From an uncultured Gammaproteobacteria bacterium (GTDB lineage: Bacteria; Pseudomonadota; Gammaproteobacteria; Arenicellales; JAANXG01), in assembly GCA_947258975.1 (NCBI GenBank), contig CAMYKK010000001.1, forward strand, positions 1 through 64,000: a stretch of 64,000 bases of DNA, in the 5' to 3' direction. The first letter of the stretch is position 1; every line of letters starts with the position of its first letter. The translations under genes were made by a program, and so were the position numbers. The notes under the pieces are model-generated. The model did not search any database and was not told where the DNA came from. It saw nothing but the letters and a program-made list of their open reading frames with translations. This document shows, piece by piece, positions 19,073 to 27,303 of this stretch.

Positions 19073-20380
19073 TTGACTGATCCCGTCAAACCGCTCCATC
19101 GGTGCGGGCCCGATTATGAGGCGGTGATTACTGTCCGCGTGCGGGAACATGGCCCCCTCGAGCAGTGGCCGGAATTCAAGCCGCTCCTGGGCCGCTCGCC
19201 ATTCCAACGCCACCTTCACCACTTGGTCACACAGGGCATCACGCGTGTCGCTATTGTGCCAATGAACACGGGCGGGGTGAATGCGAATAACAATGACCTG
19301 GCTGGTGTGATCGATGCGCAGCGGCAAGGGCTGAGCGCCTCCCCGCCGGTGCTTGAGGTGATCGACGCGTCGCAAATGGATCGGTGGGTGGGGCAGGTCC
19401 TGATGATGCCTGCGTCGGCAGTCTATGACGCGCGTCTTTATCAGGTGGTTCACGCGTCGCCGACGATGGTGAGATTGGTCGACGGCGCCGATGATACCGG
19501 TTTGGCGCGCCTGGACCGGGATGCGCTGCTGACCGCGGTCAGCAACGGATCTTCCGGCGTCGCGAGCACCGCCAATCAGCGGATTTCCGCGCTCGATGTG
19601 GCCACGTTACCCCGGTATCTCCCGGCGCTGCGGCGGCATCTGCGTCCGTGGTGGTGTCATGCGGCCAGCGACGCGGATCGCGATCGTGCCGCTCACCGGC
19701 TCATCGATGCGGCACAGAAAGGGGTGCTCGACTTTCCGGCGCGTTATCTTCATCCGTGGCCCGAGAACCTGTTGGCCAGGGCGGCGGCCGCGACCGACAT
19801 CACGCCTAATCAGATCACCGTGTATTCCGCGGTGATTGCATTTTTCGGCACCTACCTGTTCGCAATCCAGTATTTTCTGTTGGGATTAATCATCGCGGTG
19901 ATTGCGGGCATCTTGGACGGTGTGGACGGTAAGTTGGCGCGGATAAAGCTCTTGAGCAGTCCGTTTGGTGATCGCTTGGATCATAGCTTGGACGTGAGTT
20001 TCGAGTTTAGTTGGTATATCGGCTTGGGTTGGGGGTTGAGTCAGGCCACCGGCGATGGCGATGCATTGTGGGCGGGATGCGCCATCTTGATTGTGATGAT
20101 CATCGCCCGTGCCCTATGCGGCGTATATCGCCTCATCACCGGACACCAGATTCACGACCATACGGCCTTTGATAGAGGCGTCAGGCTGGTGGCCGGGCGG
20201 CGCAACATCTATGTGCTGGTGTGGCTCGCCGGTGCCTTGACGGGAAATCTTCTGGCTGCCTTCTATATGACGTTGTCGTGGGCGCTTGCCACGGTGGCTA
20301 TTTACGCGGCACGGATTTTGTTTGCGCTCATCATGAAAAGGCGACGCCACAACCGCGCCTCCGCTTTGACTCCGGAGTGA
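19073..20380 (+). CDS. CDP-alcohol phosphatidyltransferase with N-terminal nucleotidyltransferase-like extension
   Basis: Full CDP-OH-P motif DGKLARIKLLSSPFGDRLDHSLD, multiple TMs. Confidence 0.85.
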   Translation: MTDPVKPLHRCGPDYEAVITVRVREHGPLEQWPEFKPLLGRSPFQRHLHHLVTQGITRVAIVPMNTGGVNANNNDLAGVIDAQRQGLSASPPVLEVIDASQMDRWVGQVLMMPASAVYDARLYQVVHASPTMVRLVDGADDTGLARLDRDALLTAVSNGSSGVASTANQRISALDVATLPRYLPALRRHLRPWWCHAASDADRDRAAHRLIDAAQKGVLDFPARYLHPWPENLLARAAAATDITPNQITVYSAVIAFFGTYLFAIQYFLLGLIIAVIAGILDGVDGKLARIKLLSSPFGDRLDHSLDVSFEFSWYIGLGWGLSQATGDGDALWAGCAILIVMIIARALCGVYRLITGHQIHDHTAFDRGVRLVAGRRNIYVLVWLAGALTGNLLAAFYMTLSWALATVAIYAARILFALIMKRRRHNRASALTPE

Positions 20381-20383
20381 GTG

Positions 20384-21931
20384 ATGGCGGCTGGCTCCCC
20401 ACAATCACAGCGAATTGATCCGGTAAGCGGTACCGAGCTGGCTTCCAAGGCAAGCATTATGGTGGCGAGCAAGATTGTCGGTGCGTTAAGCAAGATCGCG
20501 GCGATTATTATTCTCGTGCGTGTCCTCGATAAGCAAGATTTCGGGCTGCTGAGCTTCGCATTAGTGACCTACCTCACGGTCACGAAGATGTCTGAATTGG
20601 GCCTATCCGACAGCATTTTTTATTTTTTCGGTAAGTATTCCACTGCGCGCAGATGTTATGCCCTGATGGTCGCGCGCACGCTGTTCTTGTTGGCTATTGC
20701 GGGGGGGCTGTTGCTGTTGATCATCGGTTTGGTAACTGATGCCAACGGCTACTCGGTGCTGGGATTATTCGTACCACTGATGATCCTTGCGCTGATCGAA
20801 TTGCCGACCTTGCCGATTCAAAACGCTTTGATTGCTATCGATCGCACCAAGCACGCGGCGCTGGCGAACATTTTGTTCAGCTTCGTGTTTTTTGTTGCCG
20901 TGACTATTCCCGCAGTTGGCGGTCAATCCATTCAGGTGATCACCTATTGCCTGGTGGGCTACGGATTGTTCCGGCTCGTGGTCAGCACATTTCTCTTTAC
21001 TCGTCACTTTCCGTCAGATAGTGAGGCCTTGCCGCAGGGCTTGATGCGTGAGGTGTTCGCTTATTCGATTCCATTGAGCATCGCGCAGATCATGTGGAAG
21101 CTCAATGAATTCGTTGACAAGTATGTAGTGATGTTTTTTCTTCCCGTTGTGGCGTTCGCCGAATATACGGTGGGGTCCTGGGAGATCCCGATGGTGCCCA
21201 CGATCGCATTCACGGTCGCCTCGGTGATGATGCCCCAGTTGGTTTCTCTGCATATGAGCCAGGACTCCGAATCGCTGTTGGAATTATGGAACGAGTCGAT
21301 CAAGAAGGTCTCATTGATCGTGTTGCCACTGATGGTGCTGCTGGTGACCATCGCTCAAGACCTTATTGTAGTCCTGTTCTCAAAGGACTATTTGAATGCG
21401 GCGTGGGTATTCATGGTCTACTCGCTGGTGTTGTTTCACCGTGTCGGTGCTTACGCCGCGGTGTTGAAGGCAGTCAATCAGACTCAAGTGGTGACGCGTT
21501 GGTCCGTGTATACCGTGTTGCTCAACTTGTGTCTGAGTGTACCCTTAGTGCTGTGGTTGGGCATGATTGGTGCGGCCATCGCTACGTTGGTGGCGGTTGG
21601 CGTCACTTGGGTCTATGTATTGCGCAAAATCGGCCATGTTCTGCACGTGTCCATCAAGCGGGTTTTTCCATTCGTTTTTTACGCGCGGGTACTCGCGGTC
21701 GCATTTGCGGCCGCGATACCGGTGGTTGTGTTGACGCTGTACGTGGAATCGTCCCACGGGCTCGGATTGATATGGAAAACCGTCACCTACTGCGTCAGTT
21801 TCAGCACGCTCTCTGCCGTCACGGGAATTTTGCAGCGCTCCGATGCGCTGTTTTTGGCGCGACTCATCGGCTGGCGTCCTCGGCGTGCGCCCCCGGTAGC
21901 CACGGTTGGCAATGCACCATTCCGGCGCTAA
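20384..21931 (+). CDS. Wzx/MATE-like flippase (polysaccharide biosynthesis family)
   Basis: about 12 TM segments; ASKASIMVASKIVGALSKIAAIIILVRVLDKQDFGLLSFALVTYLT; starts next to stop of previous gene. Confidence 0.82.
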   Translation: MAAGSPQSQRIDPVSGTELASKASIMVASKIVGALSKIAAIIILVRVLDKQDFGLLSFALVTYLTVTKMSELGLSDSIFYFFGKYSTARRCYALMVARTLFLLAIAGGLLLLIIGLVTDANGYSVLGLFVPLMILALIELPTLPIQNALIAIDRTKHAALANILFSFVFFVAVTIPAVGGQSIQVITYCLVGYGLFRLVVSTFLFTRHFPSDSEALPQGLMREVFAYSIPLSIAQIMWKLNEFVDKYVVMFFLPVVAFAEYTVGSWEIPMVPTIAFTVASVMMPQLVSLHMSQDSESLLELWNESIKKVSLIVLPLMVLLVTIAQDLIVVLFSKDYLNAAWVFMVYSLVLFHRVGAYAAVLKAVNQTQVVTRWSVYTVLLNLCLSVPLVLWLGMIGAAIATLVAVGVTWVYVLRKIGHVLHVSIKRVFPFVFYARVLAVAFAAAIPVVVLTLYVESSHGLGLIWKTVTYCVSFSTLSAVTGILQRSDALFLARLIGWRPRRAPPVATVGNAPFRR

Positions 21932-21965
21932 ACTGCGCGCGCACTTTCAATATCAAGTTGTAGCC

Positions 21966-22964
21966 ATGACCACCGCCGCCGCCCAATGGGCAAACATCAA
22001 GCACCAGCTCAGCTACAAGGTGAGCAAGGTGGTGATGCCCAACTCGCCCTCGGCCTCGTCGATCCCCTTTGTGGAATACCTCAAGTGGTTCCGGTACACA
22101 CGTTTCACGCCGGATCACCCCTATTCAATCGACATCCAAACCCGCAGCGGTTGTAACGCCCGTTGTACCTTTTGTGGAGTGGGACGTGAACAAAATCGGA
22201 TAACCGGCCGCATGAGCGACGGCTTGTACCAACAGATCATAGACGAGGCGCTGACGTTTCCAAACCTGGTGCAAATCAATCCTTATCTGCTCAATGATCC
22301 GCTGGTGGATAAATCCATAGAAGAACGCATCGAGTATATTGTGCGCAAACGTAATGCCCGCCGGCGTCCCGCGGTGCGCATTATCACCAACGCGGCGCTG
22401 CTGGCTGAGGAACGGGCCTATCGATTGCTGCATTCGGGGCTCGATGAAATCAATGTCAGCTTCAATTCAATCATTCCCGCGGTCTATGAGAAGGCGATGC
22501 CACCGTTGAAGTACGATCAGGTCATGGAAAATATTCTCGGACTGGTGCGGCTGAAAAAGCAAATGCGCCTTCGTTTTCCCAAGATCAATATCTGGACCGT
22601 GCTCACGAAAGAGGTGGAGTCGAATCTCCGCCATGAAAAGGCATATTGGAAAAGCGTGGGCGTCACGTTGAAAGCCAGGAAACTCGACAACCGCGCCAGT
22701 CCCGATATCGAAGCGGCCGAGCTTGGCAACCGTCCTATGGATTTGGTGCAGATCTGCCCGATCCCGTTCTGGCGCGCGTGGATCATGTGGAACGGCGACA
22801 TGATCATGTGTTGCGTGGACCAGGAGCGATCGAATATTTTGGGTAACTGCCGGGACCGGCCGATCAAAGAGATCTGGAACGATTCCAATTATCAGGACCT
22901 GCGCCGGCGCTGGCGTACGAAGGAACTGGATGGTCTGTTGTGTAATGAGTGTAAGGGTTCTTGA
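21966..22964 (+). CDS. Radical SAM protein with SPASM-like C-terminus
   Basis: SGCNARCTFCGVG (CX3CX2C); C-terminal CPIPFWRAWIMWNGDMIMCCVDQERSNILGNC...CNECKGS; start at 21966 preferred over 21906. Confidence 0.88.
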   Translation: MTTAAAQWANIKHQLSYKVSKVVMPNSPSASSIPFVEYLKWFRYTRFTPDHPYSIDIQTRSGCNARCTFCGVGREQNRITGRMSDGLYQQIIDEALTFPNLVQINPYLLNDPLVDKSIEERIEYIVRKRNARRRPAVRIITNAALLAEERAYRLLHSGLDEINVSFNSIIPAVYEKAMPPLKYDQVMENILGLVRLKKQMRLRFPKINIWTVLTKEVESNLRHEKAYWKSVGVTLKARKLDNRASPDIEAAELGNRPMDLVQICPIPFWRAWIMWNGDMIMCCVDQERSNILGNCRDRPIKEIWNDSNYQDLRRRWRTKELDGLLCNECKGS

Positions 22965-23133
22965 TCTCGTGGCCGCTATGCGGCAACCGGGCGGCTACGC
23001 GCATAACGAAAGGGAAGTACCGGCGTTTCCTTGATACTTCCTTGCCGATGATTGATCTTGGCCGGACGAACCGTTACCCTCGGTCGCCGATCTGGCCGGA
23101 CAATATAGATAACCCTCCCTGGTTTTCCTCACA

Positions 23134-23889
23134 ATGGACGATTTGGTACCCGACTGGCAACGAAATCCGCTGATGCGGGCCGGTCATCGTGTCATCAAAA
23201 AGCTAGAACGCTCGATCGTCAAGGCGGATCCGCATGCGAACCAGCCGTTCCATGACACTGACGAGTATCCATGGATAGGACGGATCGAGAGTAACTGGCG
23301 CATTATCCTTGACGAATTGCAGCTCATCATGACGTATCAAGACCGGTTACCCAACTTCCAGGACATATCCCAAGACCAGGTGAGCATTACCCAAGATCAG
23401 CGATGGAAGACATTCTTTTTATATGGTTACGGCTACAAGGCGGAAGACAACTGCCGTAGCTGTCCGCAGACCACCAAGTTGGTGGAGGCGGTGCCAAACT
23501 TGCTAACTGCTTTTTTTTCGATTCTCGCACCGGGAAAACATATCCCCCCGCACCGCGGGCCCTATAAGGGCATTCTCCGTTACCACTTGGGTTTGATTGT
23601 CCCAGAACCGGTTGAGCAGTGCCGGATACGGGTCGGTGACGAAGTTCGCTCTTGGGAACGAGGTAAAAGCTTATTGTTCGACGATACCTTCGAACATGAG
23701 GTCTGGAACGATACCCCGGGCACCCGGGTGGTGCTGTTCGTGGATGTCATCCGTGAGCTACCGTTTCCGGCTTCCCTGGTGAATAAACTGGTGATCAATC
23801 TGATTCGATGGTCGCCTTTTGTGCAAAATGCACGCAAAAACGTAGCTGACTATACGATAGGCTTGGATCGCCCGCCGCAGCGCCACTAG
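23134..23889 (+). CDS. Aspartyl/asparaginyl beta-hydroxylase family (LpxO/OlsC-like) protein
   Basis: PPHRGPYKGILRYHLGLIVP and FDDTFEHEVWNDTPGTRVVLFVDV. Confidence 0.85.
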   Translation: MDDLVPDWQRNPLMRAGHRVIKKLERSIVKADPHANQPFHDTDEYPWIGRIESNWRIILDELQLIMTYQDRLPNFQDISQDQVSITQDQRWKTFFLYGYGYKAEDNCRSCPQTTKLVEAVPNLLTAFFSILAPGKHIPPHRGPYKGILRYHLGLIVPEPVEQCRIRVGDEVRSWERGKSLLFDDTFEHEVWNDTPGTRVVLFVDVIRELPFPASLVNKLVINLIRWSPFVQNARKNVADYTIGLDRPPQRH

Positions 23890-23932
23890 CCGCATCACAA
23901 CAATATTCGTTTTTTCCAAGACCGGTACAACG

Positions 23933-25237
23933 TTGATGAAAGCGATCATAATTGCCATGACCCCCCAGGGTTCCACTGCTCCGGAACCCATCGCATTTAC
24001 CAAGGTGTGTGGGGTCACGTTGCTGGAACGGCACCTGCGCACACTGAAGAGCTGCGGTGTGGATAGTGTCGATGTGGTGATAAGAGACGACGACGTTGTG
24101 CCCAAGGATTATCGCAAAGATTTGACTTCGCGAGGCGCGTCGTTTCGTTTGCGCACACTCGAAGCACTGCGCAGTCATTCGATTATGGCTGACACGGATT
24201 CCGCATTGATCATATTCGGTGACTATGTCATCGAAAAGGCACTCATAGAGACAGTATTGCAGGCCGAGGGTGATTGCATGCTGGTGGACTCACATCCGCT
24301 GGTTAACGCCGCACAAGGCCCGCAAATGAGACACGGCCCGGTGTTTGCTGGTGCGGGGGTGGTGAGCGGTGCAGACATTGCTGCCCTCGTCCCGCGCGAC
24401 GGGTCATTCACCTCTAGATTGGATATCCTGGGGGATGTCAGGCAAATTGATGTGAATACGCTGCCGAGCTTCGACTCTGAGCTGCGCCGCGACCGGCGGC
24501 GCCTGTGGATGAAGGTGGCGAACGCGGGCGATTTGCGCACCGCCGAGGTGCGTTTGATCCAGGCGGTTCAAAAAGGTTCTTTAGACTGGCCCGCCCAGGT
24601 GCTGCACGCACCCATCGAGAATTGGGCCATTACCCGGCTCTGCCGTACGTCGATCACACCGAACCAGCTTACTTTAATCACCAATATCGCCGCCTGGGGC
24701 GTGACGGCGCTAATCCTGGCGGGGCACTTCATGAGTGCGATGTGGTTGGCCGCCGTCGTTGGGGTCATGGACGGTGTTGATGGGAAACTCGCCCGATTGA
24801 AGCTGATGACGTCAAAAATCGGGAAGCTCGAGCACGTGTTCGACATGATTTTTGAATATTCGTGGTGGTTTGCGCTGGGCTGGGCCCTGTCCCAGGGCGA
24901 CCTAAGCGCACCGATTTTTGCGGCCGGCATAGCGTTGATAGTGTGTAACTTTTTGGATACCGCGGCCACCGGCATATTCTGGTTTTTCAAGGGTCGGGAG
25001 CACGGGCGACGATTGGACAACTACACACCCTTTGACCTGATGGTGCGAAAAATATCCGGGCGGCGCAATATTTACGTGTGGATCATCTTGCTGACCGCAA
25101 TGCTGAGCACCGTCGAGGCCGGATTGTGGGTGGCGCTAATATGGGGTGTGGCGACGGTCCTGGTGAGAGGCGGACGGACCTTGATGCATTTACTCGACCG
25201 CCGCAGGCCGGTGGAATTCGAATTCGTAGTCCGTTAA
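23933..25237 (+). CDS. Nucleotidyltransferase-like/CDP-alcohol phosphatidyltransferase fusion (paralog of 19073-20380)
   Basis: MMKAIIIAMTPQGS...FTKVCGVTLLERHLRTLKSCGVDSVDVV; DGKLARLKLMTSKIGKLEHVFD (variant CDP-OH-P motif). Confidence 0.8.
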   Translation: MMKAIIIAMTPQGSTAPEPIAFTKVCGVTLLERHLRTLKSCGVDSVDVVIRDDDVVPKDYRKDLTSRGASFRLRTLEALRSHSIMADTDSALIIFGDYVIEKALIETVLQAEGDCMLVDSHPLVNAAQGPQMRHGPVFAGAGVVSGADIAALVPRDGSFTSRLDILGDVRQIDVNTLPSFDSELRRDRRRLWMKVANAGDLRTAEVRLIQAVQKGSLDWPAQVLHAPIENWAITRLCRTSITPNQLTLITNIAAWGVTALILAGHFMSAMWLAAVVGVMDGVDGKLARLKLMTSKIGKLEHVFDMIFEYSWWFALGWALSQGDLSAPIFAAGIALIVCNFLDTAATGIFWFFKGREHGRRLDNYTPFDLMVRKISGRRNIYVWIILLTAMLSTVEAGLWVALIWGVATVLVRGGRTLMHLLDRRRPVEFEFVVR

Positions 25238-26343
25238 TCTTCTTCGGGGTCGGGCAGACGTTGTGGTCGGCGCCATTCGTCGAAGGCGCTCATCTGATGC
25301 ACGCAGCTCAAGGTGCAAGCCGGGCTGCAGTCTTTGCGGGTGTGAAATTCTCGGCGGATGTCTTCTCGCGCGTAATCGGCAATCGGTTTGTTCGGATAAC
25401 CGCGCCTTTGTGAACACCAATGCACGTTGCCGTCCTCACAGATGTATAAGTATCGGGCGCCGGCGCGGCATTTCCAATCGTTGGGCTCACCGAAGACCAG
25501 ATTCTTTTGAAACAGATGGTAATTCAACTTGTGGGTCAGTGAGCCGGAGCGTCCTCCAATCTGCTGATAGACCGCAAACTGTTTGCGGCTAAGCGGCTGC
25601 AAGGTGCCGGCTTCATCATGCAGCACGCCGACGGAGTGATAAAAACCATAGTGTTTGGCGCGTTCTGCCACTAACAAGGCGTCTTGCGTTCGTTCATCGC
25701 TGATCCCGAGCACTGAATTGATATTGACCTTGAAACGCGCGTATTGGGCCAGCAGGGCTAATTTGCTCTCTACGGATTTGAGGCTTTTCATGGACACCTC
25801 GTCAGGCTCCAGATTATCGATGCTGATTTGCATCTCCTGTAAGCCGCAATCGTTCAGCGTCTCGATTCGCTCCCGGTTGAGGCGGAAACCATTGGTGATC
25901 ATGGTGGCAATCATGCCATGTTCCCGGATTGCGCTAAAAACATGTTCCAGCTGCGGATGCATCAGGGGTTCGCCGCCGGTGCAGGTCACCGCGGCGGTGG
26001 ACAATCGGGCCAGTGCCGCGACCCGCTCGCGCAGCCGGTCCAGCGGCACCGGCGGGGAGAAATCGTCGTATTCGTTGCAGTAGCCGCAACTCAGATTGCA
26101 GCGTCGCGTGACCACCAACTGGGCGAGCAGGGGGTTATACCGCGAGGACACCGCCTTCCACAGGAATTTGGATACCGACCATCGGTACGCGGCCTTGCGG
26201 TGCATCCCGCTCGGTTCCCGCGATAGTATTGTAACTGCTTGTTTTGTTGACATTAAATTTCGCACTCGTGATACGGCCCAGGCGCCCGCGATGCGGCGCG
26301 TCCCCTTCAGCGACGGATTATTGATGACCGGGCTGGCCGCCAT
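25234..26343 (-). CDS. Radical SAM protein with extra C-terminal cysteines
   Basis: VTRRCNLSCGYCNEYDD, TGGEPLMHP, C-terminal CRAGARYLYICEDGNVHWC...CSPACTLSCVH; ORF track start 26382. Confidence 0.88.
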   Translation of the reverse strand: MAASPVINNPSLKGTRRIAGAWAVSRVRNLMSTKQAVTILSREPSGMHRKAAYRWSVSKFLWKAVSSRYNPLLAQLVVTRRCNLSCGYCNEYDDFSPPVPLDRLRERVAALARLSTAAVTCTGGEPLMHPQLEHVFSAIREHGMIATMITNGFRLNRERIETLNDCGLQEMQISIDNLEPDEVSMKSLKSVESKLALLAQYARFKVNINSVLGISDERTQDALLVAERAKHYGFYHSVGVLHDEAGTLQPLSRKQFAVYQQIGGRSGSLTHKLNYHLFQKNLVFGEPNDWKCRAGARYLYICEDGNVHWCSQRRGYPNKPIADYAREDIRREFHTRKDCSPACTLSCVHQMSAFDEWRRPQRLPDPEED

Positions 26344-26547
26344 CAAGCACTGACTGCGAATAAAAGCAGCTCCGGCGCACAAAAAAACTTGGGAGTCAGG
26401 GTTTTTTCAGTTATAAGTAACTCTTGACACCAACGTCACGTCTACCCTGTCTGCCACCTAAAGATCGCATCAGATCGCTAGTCTTTAGCTTCCAACGTTT
26501 TTTGGAGTGCTCGTCACACCGGGCGAGGCCGCGCTTGTGCGGCATAC

Positions 26548-27243
26548 TTGACCATTGAAATGCCACCGAACCCTAATAAGCTCGCTGTAATATATGCCGT
26601 CCTAGCGCTGAGCGCGCCGGCCTTGGCTTACGCGCAGAATAATTGTGCGGTGATCTCCCAAGGCCCCAAGCCCGTCGATCAGTCGCAGAAAAACGATAAG
26701 AATCAAATTCCGATCGATGCGCCGGTAAAGATCCAGGCGGACACGATCGACTTTCCACGTCGTAATGTCGTCCACCTGCGAGGATACACCCAATTGATCC
26801 GCGGTGGTCATCGTGTCTATGCGGATGAATTGATCTTCGACAAAGAAAAGCAAGAAATCGAAGCCCGTGGTTTGGTGACCCTCGAGACGCCACGGGGCGA
26901 TGTGGTCAAAACTTCTGTGCTTCACTATGACGTCAACCGCAATCTCATGGAGTCCGGACCCGCGGAAATTGTTCTGGCGAGCCGCGAGGCGAAGGTCGTG
27001 GGCGCAACCGGCGGTTCGGTTACCGCGCACGGCACTGCCGACCAGGTGGTGTTTGAGGGTGCCGACGTGATGCACTTGAAGGAAGTGCAGTTGACGACTT
27101 GCTTGGACGGAAAAGACGACCTCGTATTTGCTGCCGATGACCTGACGGTCGACCTCGAAACAGGCTTGCGGGTGGCCAAACGTGCGAAGGTGCGGTTGCT
27201 CACGCCCCACCGGCATCCGCAGATCACCGATTTGATCAATTAG
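26548..27243 (+). CDS. OstA/LptD N-terminal-like periplasmic protein lacking a beta-barrel
   Basis: VKIQADTIDFPRRNVVHLRGYTQLIRGGHRVYADELIFDKEKQEIEARG; LTTCLDGKDDLVFAADDLTVDLETGLRVAKRAKVRL then stop. Confidence 0.7.
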   Translation: MTIEMPPNPNKLAVIYAVLALSAPALAYAQNNCAVISQGPKPVDQSQKNDKNQIPIDAPVKIQADTIDFPRRNVVHLRGYTQLIRGGHRVYADELIFDKEKQEIEARGLVTLETPRGDVVKTSVLHYDVNRNLMESGPAEIVLASREAKVVGATGGSVTAHGTADQVVFEGADVMHLKEVQLTTCLDGKDDLVFAADDLTVDLETGLRVAKRAKVRLLTPHRHPQITDLIN

Positions 27244-27303
27244 CCCACGAGCCGCACCGATGCGCACGGCCGGCAGTGAGTGCGGAGGCCGGATAAATCG
27301 ATC

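Noticed and set aside
22961-23173. 70-aa ORF considered as a possible radical SAM precursor peptide
   Set aside because: No leader/core character, overlaps hydroxylase start, ordinary intergenic composition
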